Origin: Metallosphaera yellowstonensis MK1 | GTDB lineage: Archaea > Thermoproteota > Thermoprotei_A > Sulfolobales > Sulfolobaceae | Length of the DNA: 38,429 nt | Assembly: GCF_000243315.1 (NCBI RefSeq) | Contig: NZ_JH597768.1 | Span: 109,498-147,926, forward strand | Reading direction: 5' to 3' | Shown here: positions 24,178 through 33,113 of the stretch, in pieces | Layout of the letters: every line of letters starts with the position of its first letter | How positions within the stretch are numbered: position 1 is the stretch's first letter | Program-made: the position numbers and the translations under genes | The notes under the pieces: generated by a model | What the model was told of the DNA's origin: nothing | Database searches by the model: none | What the model saw: only the letters and a program-made list of their open reading frames with translations

Positions 24178-26586
24178 TCACGGGTGATATATGGGCAACT
24201 GTAGATATAGCATGGTGAAGACTACTACCCACACCGCATCCACGAAGTGCCAATAATAGGAGGCTGCGGTGGAGAGTTGGTATGGTGTGGTGATCCTGGT
24301 TCTCAGCAGTGTTATTGACCATAATACTAACCCCATGATGACGTGGAACGCGTGCAACGATACTATAGTGAAGAAGAAGGCCGTAAATATGTCCTCCTGA
24401 GGGGAAAACTTCACTATGTGGGTGAACTCATACACTTGACCCATTAGGAAGGAGAACCCCATGAGAGCAGTTAGGGCCCCAAGAGCCTTGAACAGTCTCA
24501 TCTTCCCCTTGAGGAAACTGTGGTAGGCCAGATGGGCAGGCAAAGAGCTGGACAACAATATCACGGTCATTATCAAGGGCAGAGGGTACCAGTCAACACT
24601 TAATTTAGGTAGAGATGCTACAGTAGGAGTCTCGTTAATATCGTATATGTAACCCCCTATGAAACTACCGAACAGGAAGATCTCAGCGATAATGAAGAAG
24701 AGCACTGGAGTCTTAGCCTTACTAGATATTTCTACCCCACCTTCTTGGATTACTGGTTCTCCCACTGCACCAGTAGCTCCTGTCGCACCAGTGGAGCTGG
24801 ACGCCTGGACAAATTTCGCAGAACCCAGACCTCCGAGGCCTCCCCCGAGGTGCGGTACTGTCTTGAAATAGTCATTATATAGCCATACGACTCCCACGCC
24901 TATGAAGACCAGCACCATGAGAGCACCAGGTATCGTTATTCCAGCCAAGATAAACATGAAGCCCAGGGGAGGGAAAGACATCAGTAACCCAAGTAACGCA
25001 GGGTAGTACGTGCCGTGCCTATGTTCTGGTATAGAGCCGTCCATCTCCCTGCCGAATGTTAAGGGGAGAGCTATGGGCTTTATGGTGAAGTCCGGTATAC
25101 CTATAAGCTGTTCCGAGTTCCAAGGATCCATAGTCCTAACTGGAGGACCTCTCAGCCAAGCGTAGAGGAGTGTGCTTACTAGTAACAGTAAGCCTATCCC
25201 CTCTACAGCCCCTCCAATCGTCACCAAATTCTGGAAAGGCTGGTAAATAGGAGACGGGACCTCTGCGTATCTCCTCGGCATCCCCAGAACACCGTCAATA
25301 CTCATCCCGGTGGCGACCACGAAGGCACCAACTACGATCATCATCATGGAACTCCTGGCTAGTTCCTGGTCGAACCATTTCCCTGTAAAGTAGGGGAAGT
25401 AGTATACGAGCCCGCAAAGGAGGCCGACTAGTATAGCGAAGACCATGTAGTGGAAGTGACCTACGACCAAATAGGTTCCATTAAACGCTAGGTCAACGGG
25501 TATCAGTGGGAAAAATACGCCTGTTATCCCTCCAACTAGGAAGAGGGAGATGAAACCTATCATGCCTATGGTGAGAGCTGAGAACCTAACTTTCCCACCG
25601 TAGAACGTTATGGTCCAGTTCACAACCTTGACGCCTGAGGGGATCGCAATCGCCATAGTGGTAGCAGCAGCTATCTCTCTGGCCACGTCGCTATCTATGG
25701 CAGTGAACATGTGATGCATCCACACGCCTAAGGTTGAAAGAAATGCTATGGCCATGGATGAGAGAGCCAACGCCTTGTATCCGTATATTTGCCTACCCAC
25801 AGCCCTGGGAAGTATCTCTCCCACGAGTCCCATGGCTGGCAGGATCAGGATGTAGACCTCAGGATGACCGAAGAACCAGAACACGTTCTGCCAAAGGAGG
25901 GGATTTCCCCCAAGGGCGGCGTTGAAGAAGGGCAGGTTCCACATCCTCTCGAGGTAAGCCATGGCAAGTGCGGCAGTGAGTGGTGGAAGAGCCACTATGA
26001 GGAGGATAGACGTGGCGAAGAAGGACCAAGTGAAGAGCGACATCTTAAAGAACGGTACTTTCCTCAGCCTCAGGATAGTCATAAGGAAGTTTATCCCTGT
26101 GAGTGTGGATGAGACACCAGCTATCATCAGGGCTATTTCTACCAGCGTCACTCCGAACCCCCCGTTCACCTGCAGGTCAGTACTTAACGGTGCGTACATG
26201 TACCAGCCAGTGTTTATGGGACCGAAGAAAGGTGCAGCTATGCTCATGGCTACTGCTGGCACGAGGATCCAGAAAGACAACGCGTTGATCTTAGGCCAGT
26301 ACAAATCGTTGGCCCCTATCATCCTAGGGACCAGATAGTTGGCAAATCCTGTGGAGATGGGCATTACCATAAAGAATATCATGAATATTCCGTGAAGGCT
26401 TACCGCATTATAGTAGCCCACTGCCCCTATGTCGTTGAAGGTCAGCTGGGATCTTATCATCCCTGCGTAACCAGATCCTACCAAAAAGCCCACTAGTCCT
26501 AGTACGATATACATTATTCCTATGTCGTGTGCACTGGTAGTAGTGAAGGCAATCTTAAGTATCTCCTTAATTTTTCTCCAGCTCAT
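24178..26586 (-). CDS. soxM: Heme-copper oxidase subunit I fused to subunit III (SoxM)
   Basis: 802 aa. Subunit I part (1 to about 560) has twelve helices with the low-spin heme His in VSLHGIFMIFFM, the CuB His and cross-linked Tyr in GHPEVYILILP (about 238-248), the CuB pair MHHMF, and the heme ligands in VGHFHYMVF. A flexible linker (GGGLGGLGSAKF, then STGATGATGAVGE) leads to a five-helix subunit III (about 630-802) with LFGSFIGGYIY, SLHAFHVIMGL and YWHFVDAVWVVVF. It reduces oxygen to water and pumps protons, fed by sulfocyanin. A minus-strand TATA (26630-26637) lies about 45 bp upstream. It is transcribed divergently from soxEFGHI, with an IS607 element in between. Confidence 0.95.
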   Translation of the reverse strand: MSWRKIKEILKIAFTTTSAHDIGIMYIVLGLVGFLVGSGYAGMIRSQLTFNDIGAVGYYNAVSLHGIFMIFFMVMPISTGFANYLVPRMIGANDLYWPKINALSFWILVPAVAMSIAAPFFGPINTGWYMYAPLSTDLQVNGGFGVTLVEIALMIAGVSSTLTGINFLMTILRLRKVPFFKMSLFTWSFFATSILLIVALPPLTAALAMAYLERMWNLPFFNAALGGNPLLWQNVFWFFGHPEVYILILPAMGLVGEILPRAVGRQIYGYKALALSSMAIAFLSTLGVWMHHMFTAIDSDVAREIAAATTMAIAIPSGVKVVNWTITFYGGKVRFSALTIGMIGFISLFLVGGITGVFFPLIPVDLAFNGTYLVVGHFHYMVFAILVGLLCGLVYYFPYFTGKWFDQELARSSMMMIVVGAFVVATGMSIDGVLGMPRRYAEVPSPIYQPFQNLVTIGGAVEGIGLLLLVSTLLYAWLRGPPVRTMDPWNSEQLIGIPDFTIKPIALPLTFGREMDGSIPEHRHGTYYPALLGLLMSFPPLGFMFILAGITIPGALMVLVFIGVGVVWLYNDYFKTVPHLGGGLGGLGSAKFVQASSSTGATGATGAVGEPVIQEGGVEISSKAKTPVLFFIIAEIFLFGSFIGGYIYDINETPTVASLPKLSVDWYPLPLIMTVILLSSSLPAHLAYHSFLKGKMRLFKALGALTALMGFSFLMGQVYEFTHIVKFSPQEDIFTAFFFTIVSLHAFHVIMGLVLWSITLLRTRITTPYQLSTAASYYWHFVDAVWVVVFTMLYLQLPIYHP

Positions 26587-27250
26587 TAATACATCATGAT
26601 AGATTGACTTAAACAGGAATTAAGCCTTTTTTATATATCTTTCAATTATTAGAAGTTTTAATCATTAAAACAACTATAGATTTTTCTTTATACTCAGATG
26701 TGAAGAAGAAAAACTTTATATATTTTAAATTATTTCTATCATTACTTAATTCAATCTATTTAAGATGCTAATCATTTTTTATCTAATAAATATGGCGAGA
26801 ACAGATTCACACCGCCTCAATTGACCGTCCTTATGATGTATATTAGGGAATTAAATGAGGGGAATTAAATCTGAGCCTAAGAGTTAATTTAGAAACAACG
26901 AAATCTAACCGTCACCGCTTAACAGAGGGTGACTTGTAACCTGTGGGCTGGAAATCTCTTAGGGAAGTTGTCTTCTGCATCAAATGAATCACAAATCAAA
27001 TTACTTGATCCCCCATAGAAGCTGGGAGATGTTGAGAAACTGATATAGAGAATTGTATTGCGAAATTTCCCTCCTTAACTCCCTGTTTAGTTAATGCTTA
27101 TTTTGGCCTCCATCTATTGGGAAAAATTCATTTTGAGAGTAACTAAGGAGGGTCAGAGACCGCTTAGGGTGAGTCGCAAGTGAGGTGGCAGTTCTTGTCA
27201 CGCAGTCTGAACTAACCTATCCATAAACAGTCTCATCCACCTTTCGTCAG
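26587..27250. other. soxM upstream region
   Basis: AT-rich near the gene, with the soxM TATA and a second TATA-like CTTTATATATT on the plus strand near 26714. No gene is supported. Arms CCCTCCTTA (27069-27077) and TAAGGAGGG (27144-27152) form a loose inverted repeat. The IS607-type element begins around 27250. Confidence 0.4.
26630..26637 (-). promoter_or_regulatory. soxM: TATA box of soxM
   Basis: TATATAAA on the minus strand predicts a start site near 26607, giving a leader of about 20 nt before the soxM ATG. Confidence 0.5.
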
Positions 27251-27282
27251 TACTTAGTGTGAGTTCCAGATACCGTTTGTCC

Positions 27283-28509
27283 CTACACTTTCATTTCAAT
27301 CATTTTATGTTCATTCATGATCGAGTGTAGGGACTTAGCCCTCAACCACCCACTTAAGGTAGGTGGGTCATGGGACTCCTTCGAGCCCAACGGCACGGGG
27401 CTCACATCTCCAGCCCTCCTCGCTAAGTTGTACAGTGCAACCACGTCCCTATGCCACCTCTCCTTCCCCTTCCCACAAACACCAACCCTTGGGGCATCGC
27501 CCCCATCGGGTCGGTAAACGATCTTCGTCCCGTGGACTGGGCAAACAGTGGAAGTGTGAGACGGATTAACTAAGAGTACGGGGACACCGAACTCCCTAGC
27601 CTTCTCTATGATGGCGTTCTTCATTGAGGAAAATGCAGATCTATAAATCCTCAACCTAAGCTGTTTATCCTTCACGTCCTTCATCATATGCTCCGGAGTT
27701 CTCCCCGGCAAGTCCTCCAAAACTATGGCACTCCTACTTTCAAAAGCCTCTTTGACGATCAGCTTGGCTAATTTCCTCCTAACGTCTACTTTCTTATCCC
27801 TCTCCCTCAGCCTCTTTAACTTCCTCCTCACTTCCCTATCCTTAGTTGGCTTACCAGTAGTTGTCAACTTCCTCCTATACTCATAGCCCAGAGTAATCTT
27901 AGTGTTAGTCTCAAGCAATAAGGGTTTACTGTTGATGAGCACCGAGACCGAATTCTCATTTAGGTCGACGGGGATGAAACCCTTAGGCTCATAAGGTTTA
28001 ACATCCCTCTTAAAAATGACGTAGAACTCTACAACGTTCCCCTTCATCAGCCTAAACCTGGCCTCACTGGCAATCGACCAGCCCTTGTTATAATATCTCC
28101 AGAAGATCTTAGGGAAGGTTGGTGAAATGAGAATCCTACTCCTCTTTGTGGAAATTGAAATCGTGTCGAGACTGAACTTCCACAGATGATCATCTAGATG
28201 CACAGTGACCTTCCTCACAGACGGTTTCTCAGTGTAGGCCCTACCCCTCCTCTTCAACTTCTCAAAACTGTCCAACCTCTCGCTTGCGTCCTCACAGGCT
28301 GTGTAAATGAAATGGGATGGTAAGTCCTTGTACTTCTCCCTCTCAGTCTTGTAAATCCCAGCTTTAATCCTGGTGAAGGAGGTAGTCTCGTTTGACAGCC
28401 CATAATTTATTGCGTCCTCTAGAACCTCTCTGTACTCCCCCTCAACTTCCTTAAGTGCTGAGTAAGTTTTATGGTCAACCCTAACCCTTAACTTCACTGT
28501 CCTCTCCAC
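27283..28509 (-). CDS. tnpB: TnpB, RNA-guided nuclease of the IS607-type element
   Basis: 408 aa, full length. The RuvC-like acids are visible: Asp in FIPVDLNENSVSV (about 186), Glu in AIVLEDLPGRT (about 268) and the final Asp in WHRDVVALYNLA (about 363). The zinc-finger region is atypical: CPVHG replaces CPxCG, and only VCGKG follows, so one or two ligands are missing or substituted. TnpB uses a right-end RNA (omega RNA) to cut DNA and helps the element persist. It overlaps the tnpA remnant by 29 bp. The 3' end is repeated, decayed, at 12966-13400 and 22236-22385. Confidence 0.9.
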   Translation of the reverse strand: MERTVKLRVRVDHKTYSALKEVEGEYREVLEDAINYGLSNETTSFTRIKAGIYKTEREKYKDLPSHFIYTACEDASERLDSFEKLKRRGRAYTEKPSVRKVTVHLDDHLWKFSLDTISISTKRSRILISPTFPKIFWRYYNKGWSIASEARFRLMKGNVVEFYVIFKRDVKPYEPKGFIPVDLNENSVSVLINSKPLLLETNTKITLGYEYRRKLTTTGKPTKDREVRRKLKRLRERDKKVDVRRKLAKLIVKEAFESRSAIVLEDLPGRTPEHMMKDVKDKQLRLRIYRSAFSSMKNAIIEKAREFGVPVLLVNPSHTSTVCPVHGTKIVYRPDGGDAPRVGVCGKGKERWHRDVVALYNLARRAGDVSPVPLGSKESHDPPTLSGWLRAKSLHSIMNEHKMIEMKV

Positions 28510-29120
28510 TCAACTCACCTATCAACTTTTTTACACCTTGAACTAGGAGTGTTTTCTTATGACTCCTCATTCCGTAAATTTTACCAGCGAATGAGGTAAT
28601 GATGGAAATTAAGTCCTCCACAAGTTCCTGTGCGTCATCTTTGGGCTCCTCACCGAAAACTACTTCAATCTTAACTCCCACGGTTGAGAAGAACTCCTCA
28701 ATGTACTCGAAACCGAACCTTGTTAACCTATCTTTGTAGGTTATTAATACGACGTCTACACTCCTTCCCTCAACAAGTTTGAATAACTTGAGCAATCCTT
28801 TCCTTCCTGTGTTCAACCCGCTAGCTACATCTTTCAGTTTCAACCACCTTGTAACCCTTTGCCGTTGCGTAATTTGTTAGGTAGTTCATTTGTCTCTCCA
28901 AGTCCTCTTTTTGATCGGTAGAGGACACCCTTGCATAAATTACAGCCCTCGTCTCTTCCCTCCTCTCTAAGTACTTCTTAATCTCGCTGTAAGGTATCCT
29001 ATACTTCCCTCCTTCAGTCGTTACTGCCCTTATTTTCCCTTCTCTAATCCACCGTAGGAGTGTTGAGTATGAAATGCTGAGCAGTTGGCAGGCCTCCTTG
29101 GGTCTCAGTAGTCTCTCCAC
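28481..29120 (-). pseudogene. tnpA: IS607 serine recombinase (TnpA), split by a frameshift
   Basis: The N-terminal part (29120-28821) has a MerR-like DNA-binding segment, LLRPKEACQLLSISYSTLLR with WIREGKIRA, and the resolvase start AVIYARVSSTDQKEDLERQM containing the catalytic Ser. After GYKVVE the frame shifts by +1 at about 28845, and the rest (LKDVASGLNTGRKGLLKL, ITYKDRLTRFGFEY) continues in another phase to 28481. Joined, it is a normal-length IS607 transposase. A single-base insertion explains it best; programmed frameshifting is possible but lacks an obvious slippery run. Confidence 0.85.
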
Positions 29121-29240
29121 AAAATTGGTTGATAATAAACAAATATAAAAAGATTTCTATTAATGTGAGAAAGGATTCAGCCCTGAGGAATTCTCCTATT
29201 ACTTCCGTTCTACCAATCCCATGCGAGTATCCCAAAAATG

Positions 29241-29248
29241 TTTATAAA
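29241..29248 (+). promoter_or_regulatory. soxE: TATA box of soxE
   Basis: TTTATAAA, about 24-33 bp before the ATG candidates at 29268 and 29277. It is only about 100 bp from the IS607 end, so the native promoter core appears to have survived the insertion. Confidence 0.55.
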
Positions 29249-29267
29249 CGCTTTAACGGCATTTAAC

Positions 29268-29867
29268 ATGATTATAATGAAGAAAGGAGTCTCGTCCACC
29301 TTCACTTATGTGATAGCCTTTATAGTTGCGGTCGTGGTACTCTCAGCCTCAATTATCTCCATCATGCAATTTCACTCCCTCTCTGCCCCCACTAACACTA
29401 CCCAAACTACGGGCTCAGGTCCGTCTAAGGTCACATTGCCCGTGATAGCGTCAAATAAGACGGTGCAGATAACACTGGTAGCTCTCTCTTCTGCATCTAC
29501 CTTTAACATAAACGGCACCTCTTTCGGCCAGATGGTCATCTACATACCTGCAGGCTACAGCATAGAGGTGACCTTCATTAATCAGGAATCCCTACAACAC
29601 AACCTAGTGCTTGTAATGAACGATACGCCTACTCCCAACGCTGCAGATCTGGCTTCTGATGGTAAGTTATTGATGTTCGTCGGTACTTCATCTTCGGCGT
29701 ATACCATCCAGGGTCTCTCCTCAGGTCAGTCAGCCACTGAAGTCTACGGACCCCTTCAAGTCGGAACCTACTGGCTAGCGTGCGGTATCTCTGGGCACGC
29801 TGAGTCTGGAATGTGGGTAGACTTAGTGGTCTCTAATAACGTGACAACTCCATACGTCGTGGGCTAG
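29268..29867 (+). CDS. soxE: Sulfocyanin (SoxE), membrane-anchored blue copper protein
   Basis: 199 aa from ATG 29268 (ATG 29277 is equally possible; the TATA lies between the two optimal spacings). An N-terminal anchor (VSSTFTYVIAFIVAVVVLSA) precedes a Ser/Thr-rich linker and a cupredoxin domain. Copper ligands: His in LQHNLVLV (about 115), then Cys, His and Met in WLACGISGHAESGMW. Sulfocyanin takes the place of cytochrome c, carrying electrons from the Rieske/cytochrome b part (SoxFG) to SoxMH on the outside of the membrane. It has its own promoter and is followed by T-rich sequence, so its level may be set separately from soxFGHI. Confidence 0.93.
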   Translation: MIIMKKGVSSTFTYVIAFIVAVVVLSASIISIMQFHSLSAPTNTTQTTGSGPSKVTLPVIASNKTVQITLVALSSASTFNINGTSFGQMVIYIPAGYSIEVTFINQESLQHNLVLVMNDTPTPNAADLASDGKLLMFVGTSSSAYTIQGLSSGQSATEVYGPLQVGTYWLACGISGHAESGMWVDLVVSNNVTTPYVVG

Positions 29868-29925
29868 TTTATAATGATAAACTTTATTTTATTAAAAACA
29901 TTTTGTTCCTAGTTTTTGAATAGAA
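29868..29925 (+). terminator. T-rich termination region after soxE
   Basis: Several T runs (TTTATTTT, TTTTG, GTTTTTG) follow the soxE stop, before the soxF TATA box. They probably end the soxE transcript. Confidence 0.45.
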
Positions 29926-29927
29926 CG

Positions 29928-29935
29928 TATAAATA
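29928..29935 (+). promoter_or_regulatory. soxF: TATA box of the soxFGHI operon
   Basis: TATAAATA is centred about 27 bp before the GTG at 29959 and indicates a leaderless mRNA starting with GTG. Confidence 0.6.
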
Positions 29936-29958
29936 CCGTTAAACGCTTATGTCACTCA

Positions 29959-30711
29959 GTGAGCGTCAAGTTGCACAGGAGAGACTTCCTCAGGCTCACC
30001 TTAGTCTTAGGTGGGGCCGTAGCAGTTTCACCGTTGGTCACCCCCCTCTTGGATTACATGGGATACTATTACGGAGAACTGAAGGCTATCTCGCCCAAGT
30101 ACCTCGTAGCTAACAACACGCAGGGCCTGGAAGGGTTTCCCAAATATAGGGTCGCTAATATAAAACAACTGCAGTCCAGCAGTTGTCCGGTGTACTTCTT
30201 TGCCTACCCCTTAGTTGACGAGCCGTGCTTCCTCGTCGACTTCAGCAAGCTAAATGGAATGAACAACGTGGAGTTCAAGAACCCCTACGCCAATCAATTC
30301 CGGATAAACACTAACTTTAAGGACATAGTTGGGGTAGGACCCAAGAACTCCATTTGTGCCTTTTCGGCAGTTTGTGTTCACCTTGGATGTCAACTTCCTG
30401 CACAAGCTCTAGTCCCGAGCCCTAATGATCCTGGACTGAACCCCTCGACCTCCGTGCTTCACTGTCCCTGTCACGGCTCCATGTATCAGCTAGATCAAGG
30501 GGGAGTCGTAGTAGGGGGGCCAGCTCCCCGGCCGCTCCCTATGGTGCTCTTGGAATATGATGAAACCACTGGGGACATATACGCTGTAGGTACTAACGCA
30601 CCTTATTTCTCAGAGGCAGTTCCAAGGAGGAGACCAGTGGACAACCTCATCTATGATCCGAGGTATAGCTACTCCGTCCCTAGTAATCCAGCTTGCGTGA
30701 GGGTGAGCTAA
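29959..30711 (+). CDS. soxF: Rieske iron-sulfur protein (SoxF)
   Basis: 250 aa, GTG start supported by the TATA spacing. The N-terminus holds a twin-arginine signal, [20 protein letters not shown], so the folded protein is exported by Tat and stays anchored by that helix. Cluster motifs are CVHLGC (about 139-144) and CPCHGS (about 171-176), followed by the Pro loop GGPAPRPLP. It takes electrons from quinol bound at cytochrome b (SoxG) and passes them to sulfocyanin. The last bases provide the GGTGAG motif for soxG, whose ATG overlaps the soxF stop. Confidence 0.95.
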   Translation: MSVKLHRRDFLRLTLVLGGAVAVSPLVTPLLDYMGYYYGELKAISPKYLVANNTQGLEGFPKYRVANIKQLQSSSCPVYFFAYPLVDEPCFLVDFSKLNGMNNVEFKNPYANQFRINTNFKDIVGVGPKNSICAFSAVCVHLGCQLPAQALVPSPNDPGLNPSTSVLHCPCHGSMYQLDQGGVVVGGPAPRPLPMVLLEYDETTGDIYAVGTNAPYFSEAVPRRRPVDNLIYDPRYSYSVPSNPACVRVS

Positions 30712-32231
30712 TGGAGGAGAGGGAGGAGAGCTGGTTAGATAAGGTGCTATTATGGCTCGACGAAAGAACTGGAATTTACGGTCACACGCTGAGACCTGCT
30801 CCAAGATACGCCTACAGGCTAGATTTCTGGCTCGGTTCCTTTGTGCTGGCGGCGTTCGCATTTGAGGTGGTTACCGGCATGCTGGTAGCATTGTACTATA
30901 TACCGGCAGATCCTTACGCCTCAACAACGTTCCTCATATCCCAGGTTCCCTTAGGGGCCCTACTGTTCAGCCTGCACAGCTGGGGTGCCTATGCCATGAT
31001 TTTTCTCCTCTTGATTCATATGACGAGGAACTTCGTGGTTGGGGCCTACAGAAAACCCAGGGAAGTAATGTGGATGGTGGGAACTCTACTGGCTGCCCTC
31101 ACGCTTAGTGAGGCATACCTAGGCTATTCCCTACCTTACAACCTCATTTCGTGGACTGCAACAACCACTGGGCTGAACCTGTTCACCTACATGCCCCTGG
31201 GGTTGAGCAACCTCATAGCTGCCTTCACCTTGCTCCCGCAGTTACCTGGAATAGCTAGTGGAGTGGATCCATTAGTGGACAGATTCTTCATTTTTCACTG
31301 GATAGTAGGGGCCCTCATAGGAGCAGTCCTTGGGCTACACCTTTACATTTTTGAAAAGCACGGCATAACTCCCCCATTGAGCAAGGAGAGGGATGTCTCA
31401 GAGCTCATTGATGACCACAAGGATAGGCTAGAGCGAGATCCAAATTGGAAGTTGCAGCCCCTAACCAGAACTTTCGGGATAATCCTAGTGACCTTCCTTA
31501 TGACGTTCGGTGCCATATTTCTTATAGCTTCGGCGTTCCCGTTCCAGATAGCTATGGACGGGGGACAGATCAAGTACCTGATGCCTGAGTATAATCCCGC
31601 TCTGGCAGCACAGACCCCACCGATTCCGGATTGGTACTTCCTCTTCATCTACTTCTTCTACAAGTCAGTGTCGCCATCTAATGCGTCATTGATATTCTTA
31701 GCCTGGGGAGCTGTAACCCTTTTGTTCCCATTCATAGACCAGTACATCTTCAGACATAGGTCGTCTCATCCAGTCATGAGGCCTGCAGCCATAGCTCTAG
31801 GTACGGGGTTCATCATCTCGTTCATAGTCAACAGCGTTTGGGCATACCTCACCCCAGGTAGAGATATAGGACCCATAGGTGTTGAAGTGGACGCAGTAAT
31901 CTTTGTGATGTCCTTTGTAGCACTATTCCCCACGTTGAGATGGCTCCAAAGGAGGAGCGAGGGGAAGACTGACTCTTTTGACTTAGGGAAGAGACTGGGC
32001 CTAGCGTATAGTGTATCCCAACAAACCTTAACTCTCCCTAAACCTCTCACACTGGGTTTGGACTTGAGTGTGATCCTAACTGGTGGCTTGATGGTATACA
32101 TCTCCATGAAAATGCTAACACTTACCAACCTCCTCCTAGACCAGTTTGAGTTGGGCTTTTTGGCTGGTATCAATATGATCCTATTTGCCTACCTAGTACT
32201 AATTTACACGTTGAGGGGTGCAGAGCAATGA
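30711..32231 (+). CDS. soxG: Cytochrome b of the SoxM supercomplex (SoxG)
   Basis: 506 aa from ATG 30711, 5 nt after GGTGAG; the upstream in-frame TTG at 30693 is less likely. Heme histidines sit in helix II (LHSWGAYAMIF and LLIHMTRN) and helix IV (FHWIVGAL and LGLHLYIFEKHG). The quinol-site motif is PDWYFLF, the PEWY equivalent. About ten to twelve helices with a long C-terminal extension, as in other archaeal cytochromes b. It binds two a- or b-type hemes and oxidises caldariella-type quinol together with SoxF. The stop overlaps the soxH ATG by 4 bp. Confidence 0.94.
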   Translation: MEEREESWLDKVLLWLDERTGIYGHTLRPAPRYAYRLDFWLGSFVLAAFAFEVVTGMLVALYYIPADPYASTTFLISQVPLGALLFSLHSWGAYAMIFLLLIHMTRNFVVGAYRKPREVMWMVGTLLAALTLSEAYLGYSLPYNLISWTATTTGLNLFTYMPLGLSNLIAAFTLLPQLPGIASGVDPLVDRFFIFHWIVGALIGAVLGLHLYIFEKHGITPPLSKERDVSELIDDHKDRLERDPNWKLQPLTRTFGIILVTFLMTFGAIFLIASAFPFQIAMDGGQIKYLMPEYNPALAAQTPPIPDWYFLFIYFFYKSVSPSNASLIFLAWGAVTLLFPFIDQYIFRHRSSHPVMRPAAIALGTGFIISFIVNSVWAYLTPGRDIGPIGVEVDAVIFVMSFVALFPTLRWLQRRSEGKTDSFDLGKRLGLAYSVSQQTLTLPKPLTLGLDLSVILTGGLMVYISMKMLTLTNLLLDQFELGFLAGINMILFAYLVLIYTLRGAEQ

Positions 32232-32671
32232 AAGCCGAGAGAGCTGCTGAGATATCAACCATTGTGTTCGCCATTGCAATTTTGGTCTTCTTAGGGGCCC
32301 TTTCGTTCCAGTACCTGGGATACATAACTCACGGCTACTATATCTCTTCCAACGAGAAACCTATCCCCATTAAGGTCATTGCGAAACAGTACGTGTGGGA
32401 GTTCATATACCCTAACGGGACTGTATCCTACGATAAGGTAGTCATACAGGCGGGGAAGCCTTACGTGTTTGAATTGACCTCCGCTGACGTCATACATGCT
32501 TTCTACATAGTTCAACTGGGACTCAAGATGCAAGCCATTCCTGGTTATACCTACGATCTATATGTCCTCGTGAACCAACCTGGGGTATATAACATTTGGT
32601 GTGCCGAATTTTGCGGTCCAGGGCACTACACGATGAAGGGGGAGCTCATAGTAGTCAACGCAACTGGGTGA
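32228..32671 (+). CDS. soxH: Oxidase subunit II with CuA site (SoxH)
   Basis: 147 aa. One N-terminal helix (STIVFAIAILVFLGALSF), then a cupredoxin domain with a full CuA site: His90 (DVIHAF), Cys125, Cys129, His133 and Met136 in CAEFCGPGHYTM. It receives electrons from sulfocyanin and passes them to heme in SoxM. Although soxM is elsewhere in the cluster, this is its only subunit II candidate here. Co-transcribed with soxFG and soxI. Confidence 0.95.
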   Translation: MKAERAAEISTIVFAIAILVFLGALSFQYLGYITHGYYISSNEKPIPIKVIAKQYVWEFIYPNGTVSYDKVVIQAGKPYVFELTSADVIHAFYIVQLGLKMQAIPGYTYDLYVLVNQPGVYNIWCAEFCGPGHYTMKGELIVVNATG

Positions 32672-32675
32672 TTCC

Positions 32676-33113
32676 ATGAAACTCAGACTAATAGATTACG
32701 TGGCCTGGGTCGTGACCATTGCCGTAATGTGGGTATTATTCCTATGGGTTGGCGATTTCGGATTACTCCCTTACCTAGCTCAATCTCCCGTTTCACAATA
32801 CGTAGAGAACTTGTGGAGGATAACCTACGTAAGCGCCTCTGGGGTGTTCGGGGTGTTTATGGGATCTCTCATATTCTTGTCGCTGAGGTTCAGATACGTT
32901 GAGGAAACTGCTCAGAGGCAGGCGACTAGGACTGACTACTCCAAGATCGTGATTCCAATACTTCTGGTGAGCGGTGTCAGCCTAGCGTACGCCATGTTCC
33001 AGTACACATCTAACCTCATGGAGTTTCAGTTCGACTTTGGAATACTAGCCTCACTGATGATCCTCCTCTTCGCTGCATTCATCTTTGTAGTCTATAAGCA
33101 GTATTACGAGTGA
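32676..33113 (+). CDS. soxI: Small membrane subunit of the SoxM complex (SoxI)
   Basis: 145 aa with three helices: WVVTIAVMWVLFLWVGDFG, a middle one around VFGVFMGSLIFLSL, and two close C-terminal segments (ISLAYAMF region and ILASLMILLFAAFIFVV). It lies 4 bp after soxH and overlaps the next gene by 4 bp. The name follows cluster position in Sulfolobus acidocaldarius; the biochemical role is not known. An assembly or stabilising subunit is likely. Confidence 0.7.
   Translation: MKLRLIDYVAWVVTIAVMWVLFLWVGDFGLLPYLAQSPVSQYVENLWRITYVSASGVFGVFMGSLIFLSLRFRYVEETAQRQATRTDYSKIVIPILLVSGVSLAYAMFQYTSNLMEFQFDFGILASLMILLFAAFIFVVYKQYYE

Larger units (their letters stand above)
27255..29140 (-). mobile_element. 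IS607-type insertion sequence (tnpA broken, tnpB intact)
   Basis: A serine-recombinase tnpA and tnpB in the order and overlap usual for IS607. The ends are estimated: the right end from similarity to the solo copy at 22236-22385, which fades after about 27262; the left end just before the tnpA start. IS607 makes no target duplication, so exact edges cannot be fixed by eye. It lies between the divergent soxM and soxE genes without breaking either. Confidence 0.8.

Noticed and set aside
24659-26338. Plus-strand frames opposite soxM
   Set aside because: They lie opposite a fully recognised oxidase gene and contain no own motif.
28821-28850. Programmed frameshift in IS607 tnpA
   Set aside because: The junction GGTTGAAACTGAAAG has no strong slippery heptamer and IS607 transposases are normally made from one frame; a one-base insertion is simpler.
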